Shown: piece by piece, positions 18,687-27,120 of the stretch
Layout: each line of letters starts with the position of its first letter
Position numbering within the stretch: the stretch's first letter is position 1
Source of the DNA: Niastella soli
Lineage (GTDB): Bacteria; Bacteroidota; Bacteroidia; Chitinophagales; Chitinophagaceae
Length of the DNA: 64,000 nt
Direction of reading: 5' to 3'
Assembly: GCF_017742245.1 (NCBI RefSeq)
Contig: NZ_JAGHKO010000001.1
Span: 62,001 to 126,000 of the forward strand
Notes under the pieces: model-generated
Databases searched by the model: none
What the model was told of the DNA's origin: nothing
The model's input: only the letters and a program-made list of their open reading frames with translations
Position numbers and translations under genes: made by a program

Positions 18687-19460
18687 TTATAATGTGCCTG
18701 CAGCTTTAATAATAAAGGCAGATACCTTATCGGGTTGCGACAACATTGGAACGTGACTTGATTTTAGTTCTATCACCGTTGCCTTTGTCATTTTTGCTTC
18801 CTGCTGTTGCAAGGCGGGTGGTACTGTTTGATCGTTTAAGCCGATAACCATCCAGGATGGCTTATTCTTCCAGGCGGCAGTAGTTATTTTTTCAGCGGTG
18901 CCTTTTATGGCCCATGGCACCTGAGTGGCAAAAACAACCTCTCTTTCATTGGGAGAAAGGTCCTGGGCAAAATAATTGTGAATACCTTTTGATGAGATAG
19001 TTAAAAAACCAAAAGAATCCGGTCTAAACTCACCACTGCCAGGTGCGGGCGGCACCCGCTTTGTTACATCTTCTGCAGATTGCCCATCTTCAGGGACCAG
19101 GGCACATACGTACAATAATCCAGCCACCTTGGGGTCGTTGCCTGCTTCCGAGATCACCACACCGCCATAGGAATGAGCTACGAGCAGTACCGGTCCATCC
19201 ATCAATGCAATGACCCGTTTGGTAGCAGCCACATCATCTGCCAGTGAAGTGAGCGGGTTTTGCACAGCAATAACATTATAACCTTTGGCGCGTAATACAG
19301 GAATAACCTTTGCCCAACTGGAACCATCGGCAAATGCGCCATGGACCAACACTATATTTTTTACTCCTTTTGAAACCTGTTGTGATTGTACAGGAAGTGA
19401 AAACAAAAAGATAACTGCTGCCAGCATCACGGCTGACATGATTTGCTTAAAACTGAACAT
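18687..19460 (-). CDS. Exported alpha/beta hydrolase
   Basis: Periplasmic or secreted hydrolase of 257 aa; signal peptide 1-26 (VMLAAVIFLFSLPVQS). The alpha/beta hydrolase_6 pattern is complete: oxyanion segment LVHGAFADGSSW (38-49), nucleophile Ser97 in AHSYGG, Asp in GLNDQTVPP, and His in KSSHVPMLSQP near the C-terminus. It resembles salicylate-esterase-like small esterases. The frame opens upstream at 19502 inside the previous gene, but ATG 19460 starts the signal peptide and is 14 bp after the preceding stop. Fourth gene of the operon. Substrate unknown. Confidence 0.88.
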   Translation of the reverse strand: MFSFKQIMSAVMLAAVIFLFSLPVQSQQVSKGVKNIVLVHGAFADGSSWAKVIPVLRAKGYNVIAVQNPLTSLADDVAATKRVIALMDGPVLLVAHSYGGVVISEAGNDPKVAGLLYVCALVPEDGQSAEDVTKRVPPAPGSGEFRPDSFGFLTISSKGIHNYFAQDLSPNEREVVFATQVPWAIKGTAEKITTAAWKNKPSWMVIGLNDQTVPPALQQQEAKMTKATVIELKSSHVPMLSQPDKVSAFIIKAAGTL

Positions 19461-19474
19461 AACTGGTGTTTTTT

Positions 19475-20425
19475 TTAGATTATTGAAATGGTAGACACCC
19501 AATCGTTGATATAAGTTAACAATGTACGGGAGGTGGGTACGGCTGCATTTGCCTGGTATGTTCCTGAAACGGCCAGGCCCAGGGTAATTGCATGCGGGAT
19601 AGTCAGGTGAAGTAACAATCCCAATCGATATCCTGCCAGGAAGAACTCCCGGCCATGTGGGTACGTATTTATGTTTTGGGTACGGCCAGCGAACTCGAAT
19701 TGTTCTTTTTTCGAAAACTGAAGAACGCCATTATTATAAAAAACCAACAGGGTATCAATACGCATGGTATTGAACTGGAGCTGGAATTTTTCCTTTGTTG
19801 AAGCCGGGTAATGGATCCCACATAACAGGTCCCATAATTTAAGCGCTTCCTGTTCATCCATTACCAGGGTAACTCTGCCATGTTTGTTGTACTGACCAAT
19901 TATATCAAGCACTTCATCTACTTCAAAAACTGTCCTTCCGGTAATATCACCTAACTGGAAAATGTATTCAATGGTCCGTTTTTCAATTGCATTTTTTATC
20001 ACATCAGCAAAAAGGCCATCCCAAAAGCCCGCCGCCTCTTTCACGCTTACATAATCAGCAAACTGTATAATGGAACAGTTACTGAAGTATTTTGTAAGCA
20101 CGTCAACACACCCTTCATTTCTCATGTGACCCCGTCTAAAAGAAACCGTCTCCGTTGTTGTTGTCCATTGGCCCTGGGATGCCGTTTTGCTGTGGTGAAT
20201 ATTTGTTATTACATGACGTATTCCAAGCCTATCCCAGAACGTGGAAGGAAAATATGCTTCCACATGCTGAGTTCCCGTTTCACCGGCATTCTGCAGCGGG
20301 TTCAGTACTTCATACTCCCCACTCTGCTGCAGGTACCGGTCAACCGGGTCCTGATATTCCCTGATGGTATCAGCTATTTTCGCTAATAGCAAAGCGGTCT
20401 CAGGCGTATGGTGTAATACGTTCAT
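19475..20425 (-). CDS. Unrecognised 316-aa protein
   Basis: I do not recognise this family. It is a soluble 316-aa protein with no signal peptide and no membrane helix. Visible features: a helical N-terminus (LLLAKIADTIREYQ), a middle segment with many aromatic and His residues (FWDRLGIRHVITNIHHSK), a helix-rich core (AAGFWDGLFADVIKNAIEKR, then VDEVLDIIGQYN) and a beta-rich C-terminal third (IDTLLVFYNNGVLQFSKKEQ). The region LDIIGQYNKHGRVTLVMDEQ followed by beta strands loosely recalls the order of elements in HK97-type shell proteins, but no motif supports this and it is only a suggestion for structure prediction. Third gene of a five-gene unit, 51 bp after the 67-aa gene and 14 bp before the hydrolase. 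Confidence 0.7.
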   Translation of the reverse strand: MNVLHHTPETALLLAKIADTIREYQDPVDRYLQQSGEYEVLNPLQNAGETGTQHVEAYFPSTFWDRLGIRHVITNIHHSKTASQGQWTTTTETVSFRRGHMRNEGCVDVLTKYFSNCSIIQFADYVSVKEAAGFWDGLFADVIKNAIEKRTIEYIFQLGDITGRTVFEVDEVLDIIGQYNKHGRVTLVMDEQEALKLWDLLCGIHYPASTKEKFQLQFNTMRIDTLLVFYNNGVLQFSKKEQFEFAGRTQNINTYPHGREFFLAGYRLGLLLHLTIPHAITLGLAVSGTYQANAAVPTSRTLLTYINDWVSTISII

Positions 20426-20476
20426 AATTTTAATTGATCAGTGAGCGATGATTAATGGCAGGGCATCACGAAATAC

Positions 20477-20680
20477 TTATAACAATCTTTCAGGGCTTCC
20501 GGCCGCAATGCTTACTTCCGTTTGCATAAGCGGCAGTTCGTCCTCAAAACGAAGTGCATCGTCCAGGAACTCGGCCCCTTCCATGGTATCGTGTGCAGGC
20601 GCATGTAACCTAACTATTGTAGGCTCCTGGCTTTTTGCCCGCGTGTTCAGCTTAAAAGGATGCAAATAATCAAACAGCAT
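20477..20680 (-). CDS. Small unknown protein (67 aa)
   Basis: A 67-residue acidic protein with ATG at 20678-20680. It has no signal peptide, membrane segment or Cys residue. The N-terminal half is basic (HPFKLNTRAKSQEP) and the C-terminal half is strongly acidic (EGAEFLDDALRFEDELP). It sits between the NmrA-like reductase (54-bp gap) and the unrecognised 316-aa gene (51-bp gap), all on the minus strand, which supports it as a real gene of the unit. I know no family. It could be a partner, cargo or precursor peptide of the neighbouring unknown protein. Confidence 0.55.
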   Translation of the reverse strand: MLFDYLHPFKLNTRAKSQEPTIVRLHAPAHDTMEGAEFLDDALRFEDELPLMQTEVSIAAGSPERLL

Positions 20681-20734
20681 GGCGTTGGATTTTAGAATGA
20701 ATAATAATACTGCAGCAAACCAGACAAAACCATT

Positions 20735-21490
20735 TTATGCTTTTACCAGTTGAGAGGCAATCCATTTTTCAAAGTTGAGCTCTCCCAGGCTCGCTTTACC
20801 GGCAGGGACCAGGGAACCATCATTGATATCTCCACCAAAGTAGCGGGATGCGCCATTTGGGATTACAGGGCGGGGATCATTTATAGCTTTCAGGTAACGT
20901 TCTACTATTTCATACATTTTGAAACGTTCAGGGCCGGCTATTTCCATAATACCGTTGAGCGGTTTTTCTACAACGGCTTTGGCCACGAACATAGCTACGT
21001 CATTGGCAGCAATGGGTTGAAATTGTACAGCGGAGAGGTGTACTTCGTTATCGCGGGTAGCTTCGCCGGCAATACCACCCAGGAACTCCATGAATTGAGT
21101 ACTTCTAACAATGGTATAGGGCACACCAGATTTTTTGATAAGGTCTTCCTGCACCAGTTTTGCACGCATATAACCGATGTTCTGCATTTCGTCAGTGCCT
21201 ACAATTGAAAGCGCTACGTGGTGTTTTACGCCGGCATTTATTTCTGCGGCCAGCAAATTATGACCGGCAGTCTGGAAGAACTCCATTACGGCTTTATCTT
21301 CAAAAGAAGGCGAGTTGGCCAGGTCTACCACTACATCTGTATCCTTCATTGCTTCGGCCAATCCTTCGCCGGTAATTGTGTTTACACCGGTGTTGGGCGA
21401 AGCGGCAATTACCTGGTGCCCCCATTGGCGAAGATGTGCAACAACTTTACTTCCTATAAGGCCTGTGCCTCCGATTACTACGATTTTCAT
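20735..21490 (-). CDS. NmrA-like atypical SDR oxidoreductase
   Basis: Rossmann-fold NAD(P)-binding protein of 251 aa. The dinucleotide motif is GGTGLIGS (7-14), followed by LANSPSFEDKAVMEF and the active-site region HHVALSIVGTDEMQ, which lacks the classical YxxxK tyrosine and fits the NmrA/atypical SDR group. The C-terminal part (PLNGIMEIAGPERFKMYEI) is typical of SDR_a5-like quinone oxidoreductase relatives. The frame opens earlier, but ATG 21490 places the glycine motif at residue 7. First gene of the five-gene unit; the paired sites at 21599-21642 lie in its promoter region. Confidence 0.9.
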   Translation of the reverse strand: MKIVVIGGTGLIGSKVVAHLRQWGHQVIAASPNTGVNTITGEGLAEAMKDTDVVVDLANSPSFEDKAVMEFFQTAGHNLLAAEINAGVKHHVALSIVGTDEMQNIGYMRAKLVQEDLIKKSGVPYTIVRSTQFMEFLGGIAGEATRDNEVHLSAVQFQPIAANDVAMFVAKAVVEKPLNGIMEIAGPERFKMYEIVERYLKAINDPRPVIPNGASRYFGGDINDGSLVPAGKASLGELNFEKWIASQLVKA

Positions 21491-21526
21491 AACTATATTT
21501 TTTAATTGTTTTGGATGCCTATATAG

Positions 21527-21544
21527 ATTCCAACGACATGCCAA
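21527..21544 (-). promoter_or_regulatory. Possible sigma-54 promoter before the NmrA-like gene
   Basis: On the minus strand the segment TTGGCATGTCGTTGGAAT resembles the sigma-54 form TGGCAC-N5-TTGCA. The -24 element TGGCAT is good, but the -12 element at the correct spacing is TGGA rather than TTGC, so it is weak. It lies 37-54 bp upstream of the ATG at 21490. I propose it mainly because a sigma-54 activator gene is directly upstream. Confidence 0.35.
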
Positions 21545-21598
21545 TCAATTAATCAAATGAAAATCAATAAGGTAAGGACGAATAGCCTAATAATTTTT

Positions 21599-21642
21599 CA
21601 CTGCATTTAGTGAAAACACGAGCGGTTACACTAAATGTAGTG
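21599..21642. promoter_or_regulatory. Paired inverted 14-bp sites, candidate activator-binding sites
   Basis: Two near-palindromic sites, CACTGCATTTAGTG (21599-21612) and CACTAAATGTAGTG (21629-21642), each followed by AAAA. The second is the inverse complement of the first with one mismatch. Their centres are 30 bp apart, about three helical turns, so both face the same side of the DNA. They sit between the 3' end of the sigma-54 activator gene and the operon it faces, 109-152 bp upstream of the first start codon, the usual distance for enhancer sites of such activators. Confidence 0.7.
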
Positions 21643-21671
21643 AAAAACCGGGAGTACGGGTTTAATGATCC

Positions 21672-24302
21672 TCAGGCAAAATACTCGGCTTTGGTAATGC
21701 CCAGTTTTTTCATTTTGGAGTGTAACGTATTGCCGGGGACATCCAGCAATTCAGCAGCGCCGCCCGGTCCGGAGATCTTACCGGCACATCGCTTCAATAC
21801 TTCCACTATATAACCACGCTCCACTTCTTCCAGGGTGCGATTTAGAATAAAGGAAAGGTCTTGTTTATCGGTAGCCGTTTGTTTGGGAATAAATACATCC
21901 TGCAATACCCCATCAGTACTCAGCAGCACACTGCGTTCAATCAGATGCTCCAGTTCCCGCACATTACCCGGCCAGGAGTAACTGCGTAATTGCTGTATTA
22001 CCTTGGGTGACACCTTCCTGATCTTTCGGCCGGTATTCTTACTGAATTTGTCAACAAAGAAATGGATCAACGGTTCTATGTCTTCCTGACGATCACGCAA
22101 AGGAGGTAGATTAACAGGAAAAACATTCAATCGAAAATACAGGTCGGCGCGGAAACGGCCAGCTTTTACTTCTTCTTCCAGATTGCGATTGGTAGCCGCA
22201 ATCAACCGCACATCTACTTTAATGGTTTGTTTGCCACCCAATCGCTCCAGTTCTCGTTCCTGGATAACACGTAGTAATTTTGACTGGGCTTCCAGTGGTA
22301 ATTCTCCAATTTCATCCAGGAACAACGTACTGTGATTGGCCAGCTCAAACTTACCAATACGCCGGTCAAGCGCACCGGTAAAGGCGCCCCTCTCATGTCC
22401 AAACAATTCACTTTCTATAAGGTTGGTGGGCAGGGCAGCACAATTTACCTTCACCATCAGTTTATCCTTACGGGGCGACGCATTGTGCAGGGCACGTGCA
22501 ATCAGTTCCTTACCCGTACCCGTTTCCCCCAGTACCAGTACTGTAGAATTGGTAGGCGCCACAATCGACATCAGCCGGTACACTTCCTGCATGGCTTCAC
22601 CCGTACCAACGATCTCTGAAAAATTATAAATAGTTTTGATCTGCTCTTTCAGATAATCATTCTCTACTTCCAGTTGTTTTTTATAAGCCAGTAATTTTTC
22701 ATTGGCCTGGATATTTGCAATGGCAACGGAGATCTGTGCACAAATACCCCGCAACACCAACTGGCTTAGCCAGTCGGAATGCAACCAGATTGTACCAAGG
22801 ACCTTATTACCAGCCCGCAGCGGCAGGGCATACACATTTTTCAAACCGGTGGTTTCCCATAATTTGGCATAAGCACTACCGCCTTTTAATTCTTCTTCTA
22901 TATTAAACACCACGCCATCCTGGCTGGCCAGCACCTGTGCCGTATAGGGTTCGTCGATAGTGATCACACTATTAGCCATTTGATCAAATGTGATCCCGGC
23001 CTTTACAAACAACGTATTATCGAACATGTATGCAGGCATGGTGACGCCATCGTCGGCAATGAGCCGGATCATAGATAGTTTGGAATGCAGGGCATTGCCC
23101 AGCACCTTGAAAATAGCAGTCTCCAGATCGGCCTTTGTTTTCAGCTGCGCAATATCATTGCTGAAATCGAGCAGAAAGGCCTGTTCCTGCTGCGTCTTTT
23201 CTACCTGCTCATTAGCCATAATGTTGGCCATGGCAACGGAGATCTGGAAACAAATTCCCTGTAATAACTGGATATTGATCTCTTCAATACCCAACCACAA
23301 AATGCCCAAATTGGTGATGCCATAATGTAACCGGATCCCCACCATTGTTTTGTAACCTACTTTTTTCCAGTAATGCAGGTAGGAAGAAGTAATGCCCCGC
23401 TGCACTTCCCGTTCTACACTAAACAACAATGGGATATAACTCTCCAGCACCCGGCTCTGCAATCCATCGTTTAAAGGAAAGCGGGCGGTAGTGAGCGCGA
23501 CCCATTCCGGGTCATCAAAATTGGCGATACCGGGATCATAGATATAAGTACTCAGGCTTTCCCCGTCTTCGTTTATTTTACGAATTACATAGCCCCGCAA
23601 AGCGTTTAACTTGCTTAACCCTGTATTTACAGCAAAGGCCAGGTCTTCCTTTGTTCTTACTGCAGAAATATCTCTGCTGAAATCGAGCAGGAATGACTTT
23701 TCTTTCTCTTTGTTCAGGATCTCTTCATTCTTGATGATATTGGCTACGGCGCTGGCCAACTGCGGAGTAATGCCTTTAATAATACTTCTGAATTCATCAG
23801 AAAAGCCATCTTCGCGGTCGGTATAAATATGAATAAACCCCACCGGCTTTTCTTCATTCCGCAAAGTGGTCATCAGTATTTCCCGAACTCCACGCTCGTA
23901 GTTAACCCGTAGAAAGGCAGGGCTTTGTGGCTTGTCCATAATGTCCTCCAACAAAAAGGAGATCGGCCCATCTGCCTGTAAAACAGCCTGAATGAATGGC
24001 TCGTTCAATGAAAAGTGGGCTGCTACCATTTCCCCGTACCTGTTATGGCCAAAGATGGGGGAATGTTCATGATCGAGCAGGAAGGGGGTGTAGGTTTCGT
24101 CCTTGCTTTCAATAAGCGTGACAATAGTATGGGTAAAGTAGAAAAAGCTTCTGATCCGTTTGGAGAACAGCGTGATCAGGTCGGTTTTTTCACGGACCCG
24201 GGCGATGTCAGTGCCAAGCGCTAATAAAATCTTTCGTTCCTGTTCCAGAGCCGTTTTGGATGGAACAAGAAGCTCAGTTTCCTGATCATTTTCTTTCTTC
24301 AT
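21672..24302 (-). CDS. Sigma-54-dependent activator with three GAF domains
   Basis: Bacterial enhancer-binding protein of 876 aa. Three tandem GAF-like sensory domains fill residues about 15-545; each opens with a related helix (GTDIARVREKTDL, SRDISAVRTKEDL, SNDIAQLKTKADL). The AAA+ domain (about 565-800) has Walker A GETGTGKE (about 592), the sigma-54 contact loop GAFTGA (about 637) and Walker B-like STLFLDEIGELP. A Fis-type HTH closes the protein (GPGGAAELLDVPGNTLHSK). There is no receiver domain, so control is by small-molecule, redox or gas sensing through the GAFs, as in FhlA or NorR types. The frame opens at a TTG, but ATG 24302 is chosen. It is directly upstream of the five-gene unit, which is its likely target. 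Confidence 0.93.
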   Translation of the reverse strand: MKKENDQETELLVPSKTALEQERKILLALGTDIARVREKTDLITLFSKRIRSFFYFTHTIVTLIESKDETYTPFLLDHEHSPIFGHNRYGEMVAAHFSLNEPFIQAVLQADGPISFLLEDIMDKPQSPAFLRVNYERGVREILMTTLRNEEKPVGFIHIYTDREDGFSDEFRSIIKGITPQLASAVANIIKNEEILNKEKEKSFLLDFSRDISAVRTKEDLAFAVNTGLSKLNALRGYVIRKINEDGESLSTYIYDPGIANFDDPEWVALTTARFPLNDGLQSRVLESYIPLLFSVEREVQRGITSSYLHYWKKVGYKTMVGIRLHYGITNLGILWLGIEEINIQLLQGICFQISVAMANIMANEQVEKTQQEQAFLLDFSNDIAQLKTKADLETAIFKVLGNALHSKLSMIRLIADDGVTMPAYMFDNTLFVKAGITFDQMANSVITIDEPYTAQVLASQDGVVFNIEEELKGGSAYAKLWETTGLKNVYALPLRAGNKVLGTIWLHSDWLSQLVLRGICAQISVAIANIQANEKLLAYKKQLEVENDYLKEQIKTIYNFSEIVGTGEAMQEVYRLMSIVAPTNSTVLVLGETGTGKELIARALHNASPRKDKLMVKVNCAALPTNLIESELFGHERGAFTGALDRRIGKFELANHSTLFLDEIGELPLEAQSKLLRVIQERELERLGGKQTIKVDVRLIAATNRNLEEEVKAGRFRADLYFRLNVFPVNLPPLRDRQEDIEPLIHFFVDKFSKNTGRKIRKVSPKVIQQLRSYSWPGNVRELEHLIERSVLLSTDGVLQDVFIPKQTATDKQDLSFILNRTLEEVERGYIVEVLKRCAGKISGPGGAAELLDVPGNTLHSKMKKLGITKAEYFA

Positions 24303-24553
24303 GAAATACGTTTGGGGAGCTGGTACAATTAGCAAGTTAGGGAAAATACGATCGAATTATGTTACAAAAATTAAGCTTGTATAAATGAAGGTATTCTCTC
24401 TGAATTTTGAGCTGACGTAGTTAAGACGTAGCGCATTTTCATCAAATTATCCATCATTTATTTTAAACTTGTAAAGTGTGGCAACACATTTGCACTTCCC
24501 CCAAACCTTCTTCAACTAACAAATTCTGTTACATTAAAATTTCAACTACCATC

Positions 24554-25714
24554 ATGAAAAAAAATGGGAAATCCCTGTTTGCCGGTCTTGCATTACTGGC
24601 ATTGTCAACATTATTATTAAAGTGTAAGAAGCAGGAGGACAGCACGCAAGTACAAACACTTTCTTCGAAAGAGGAATCTACGGTTAGTATCGCAGCAATT
24701 ACTACGTTTGTGCATCCTGGTATCCTTAACACTGCAGCAAGCCTCGATCAGGTTGGTGCCGAAGTAAATGGCGGCGATCCGGTCCGCTTAGCCGCTTATA
24801 ACAAGGTATTGGATTACATTAACGAGAACCCCTTGCCTACCAAATTCTTCGCAACGGTCACAGTAGGTTCAAACGGCGCTACTACCGAATCAAAAAGTCA
24901 AATCAGAAAAGATGCCATATTAGCTTATGCGCTGGCATTACGGTGGGCCAAAACCGGTACCATGACATATGCCCAGCAGGCGATCGCCATCCTGAACGGC
25001 TGGTCATACACTTTTCAAAATTATGCGGTACTGTCTGGCTCCAATGCCCTGCAACCTTCATTGGAAGCATCCTGGACTACCCCCAGCTTTGTTGCTGCAG
25101 CAGAGATCCTGCGCTATTATAAAGCATTTGGCAAAGCTTCCGGCTGGGCAGATGCTGATATCAATCAGTTCAAGAGTTACATCGATCTGGTAAAAAACAG
25201 CTACATCAATAATACGCCAGCGTATAACAATAACTGGAATGCCTCTGCTGGCTATGCCCGCATGTGTATAGGCATCTTCCTTGATAACACCACAGTTTAC
25301 CAAAACGGTTATAATATCATTCAGGCCCATTTACCTATCATCATCCAATCTGATGGCACCATTCCTGAATATTGCGACCGTAACGACTGTGTGCACTACC
25401 AGTATTCTTTAACGGCTTTTGCTTATGCCGCAGAGCTGGCCAGAATTCAGGGTGACAACTCATTGTTCACGCAAGGCTCCAACTTGTTGAGCAAAGGATA
25501 TGATTATATGCTCAAAGCCTATAATCACAATGCAGGCTGCGACAAATGCTCTACCAGCAGCCCTGTATTCCCAGGTACTGAAGTAGCGTATAACTATTAT
25601 AAAACTGCCAACCTGAAAACATTAAGAGAGTTACAGGACCCACTGGGATGGCCTAACGACAGAACATTCCTGGGCTTCACCTCTTACACCCACTTTAATG
25701 TGGCCGGTCTGTAA
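24554..25714 (+). CDS. Alginate-lyase-family (PF05426 type) lipoprotein
   Basis: An (alpha/alpha) toroid lyase-like protein of 386 aa. The N-terminus MKKNGKSLFAGLALLALSTLLLKCKKQ looks like a lipoprotein signal with Cys at about residue 24, although LLLKC is an atypical lipobox. The alginate lyase domain covers about 60-360. Typical segments are LAYALALRWAKTGTMTYAQQ, NNWNASAGYARMCIGIFLDN, the active-site-like DGTIPEYCDRNDCVHYQYSL and LGWPND near the end. It should cleave a uronate polymer by beta-elimination, but the exact polymer is not certain. The frame opens at 24476; ATG 24554 starts the signal peptide. It is a single gene with its own terminator, 30 kb from the alginate operon. Four Cys in the second half (YCDRNDC, CDKC) are unusual. 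Confidence 0.85.
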   Translation: MKKNGKSLFAGLALLALSTLLLKCKKQEDSTQVQTLSSKEESTVSIAAITTFVHPGILNTAASLDQVGAEVNGGDPVRLAAYNKVLDYINENPLPTKFFATVTVGSNGATTESKSQIRKDAILAYALALRWAKTGTMTYAQQAIAILNGWSYTFQNYAVLSGSNALQPSLEASWTTPSFVAAAEILRYYKAFGKASGWADADINQFKSYIDLVKNSYINNTPAYNNNWNASAGYARMCIGIFLDNTTVYQNGYNIIQAHLPIIIQSDGTIPEYCDRNDCVHYQYSLTAFAYAAELARIQGDNSLFTQGSNLLSKGYDYMLKAYNHNAGCDKCSTSSPVFPGTEVAYNYYKTANLKTLRELQDPLGWPNDRTFLGFTSYTHFNVAGL

Positions 25715-25744
25715 TTGTTTGTAAATACGTTCTGTGCATAATAA

Positions 25745-25774
25745 AAAAGCCCTGACCATCGCGTCGGGGCTTTT
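25745..25774. terminator. Bidirectional terminator
   Basis: Stem AAAAGCCCTGA (25745-25755) pairs with TCGGGGCTTTT (25764-25774), one G-T pair, with an 8-nt loop. Runs of A before and T after the stem let it serve both the lyase gene (plus) and the convergent serine hydrolase gene (minus). Confidence 0.88.
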
Positions 25775-25808
25775 GCTTGTATATCAATATCTGCGTTCCT
25801 CCGATCAA

Positions 25809-27119
25809 TCATTGCCGCTTCCCATGATGTTCATCACCCCGTTGGCGCAGTACTGCTTCGTTACATACCCCGCTTTCGTCTACTAAGAACTCCAGGGAAA
25901 CGTCATGTTCTATTGCATAAAAATAATTTTCCTTTTCCGCCAGCATCACGTGCTTTGGCTGGCCTACAGGCTGGGCAACCAATTTTCCTCCTTCCACAGT
26001 TATATCTAACGAAAAGGTTGGCGCAAATACATAATGACCTACATACCGCTGTAGTTTGAAACTGTCCACCGCTATATCGATTGGGATATTGTATTTCTTC
26101 CCGTAAAGAAGGTTACAGATTGAATGGTTTAAGACATCCAGGTTGGAAACCTCATTATTATTTAGCAGCACCACGCAAATACTGTCTTGCGGTATAAAGT
26201 AAAGAATGCTTTTAAACCCCGGCCCGCCCCCACCATGAGAAATAGCCTTTCTACCATGGATACTATCTAGCTGCCAGCCAAAACCATAATGTTTGTTGAT
26301 AGTGTCTGGCGTCCAGGCTATGTTTAACGACTGCCGGCTGATCAATTTAAATGCCTGTTGAGCTTTATAATAGCGATACAGATCACCTACCGTTGAATAG
26401 ATCGCTCCGGCAGCATAGGGCCCCGGCGGATCAAGATCCTCCGCTTCCTTTTTTAGCCCACTGGCAAACAATTCATAACCCGTCGCCTTATTTTTATGCT
26501 GCAGTGTCTTGAAGTCAAAACCACTATGGTCCATTTTGCAGGGCAGGAAAATATAGCGTCTAACCGCTTCTTCATAAGTAATGCCAGTTACTTTCTGAAT
26601 GATATACCCCAACAACCAATAACCCGAGTTGCTGTAGCCCCAGCCTTTCCCGGGGGAAAACTCCAATGGTTTAGCAGATAGAAAACGGATAAAGCTGGCT
26701 TCCGATTGATCTTTCATATCGTTTCCCCGGGCATAATCATAAATACCGGATTTATGCATCAGCAGGTGTTGAATGGTGATGCTGTCGCCCTTTGGAAAGT
26801 CAGGGTAAAATTTACTTAACCGGTCATCGAGCGACAATTTCTTTTCTTCTATCAATTTAAAAATAACTGTAGCAGTAAATGTTTTGGTAACGGAGTAGAT
26901 CCTGAAAAGCGTATTGGTATCATTGTTCGTTTGCCGGGCAGCATCCTTTACTCCAAATGCATTTTCGTATAGAATGCGGTTGCCATGTGCTACAAGTACC
27001 GCGCCATTGAATTGGTTTACTTTCGCATAAGCGTTCACCAGTTCATCCAATTGTTTTGACTGGGCAATAGTATTCCCCATTGACCCGAGGGCCAACAAAA
27101 AAAGAACAAGATGTTTCAT
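25809..27119 (-). CDS. Serine hydrolase, beta-lactamase/transpeptidase-like
   Basis: Exported 436-aa protein of the class C beta-lactamase/D-peptidase (PF00144) fold. Signal peptide 1-19 (LVLFLLALGSMGNTIAQ). The SxxK motif is SVTK in FRIYSVTKTFTATVIF, and the YxN motif is YSNSGYWLLGY. HGGGGPGF provides the KTG-like third element. A C-terminal beta domain of about 100 residues (DUF3471-like, YVGHYVFAPTFSLDIT) follows. Probably an esterase or peptidase rather than a true beta-lactamase. Its start is 2 bp from the stop of the LytTR regulator gene, so it shares the transcript of the kinase-regulator pair. Confidence 0.9.
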   Translation of the reverse strand: MKHLVLFLLALGSMGNTIAQSKQLDELVNAYAKVNQFNGAVLVAHGNRILYENAFGVKDAARQTNNDTNTLFRIYSVTKTFTATVIFKLIEEKKLSLDDRLSKFYPDFPKGDSITIQHLLMHKSGIYDYARGNDMKDQSEASFIRFLSAKPLEFSPGKGWGYSNSGYWLLGYIIQKVTGITYEEAVRRYIFLPCKMDHSGFDFKTLQHKNKATGYELFASGLKKEAEDLDPPGPYAAGAIYSTVGDLYRYYKAQQAFKLISRQSLNIAWTPDTINKHYGFGWQLDSIHGRKAISHGGGGPGFKSILYFIPQDSICVVLLNNNEVSNLDVLNHSICNLLYGKKYNIPIDIAVDSFKLQRYVGHYVFAPTFSLDITVEGGKLVAQPVGQPKHVMLAEKENYFYAIEHDVSLEFLVDESGVCNEAVLRQRGDEHHGKRQ

Positions 27120-27120
27120 G

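Noticed and set aside
18308-21490. RiPP biosynthetic cluster based on the 67-aa gene
   Set aside because: No radical SAM, LanM, YcaO or grasp enzyme, no leader-like motif with a Cys/Ser/Thr-rich core, and the SDR and hydrolase are common housekeeping types.
25809-27119. Antibiotic-resistance class C beta-lactamase
   Set aside because: Has SxxK and YxN but a DUF3471-like C-terminal domain and a two-component neighbour; this subgroup is usually esterase or peptidase-like.
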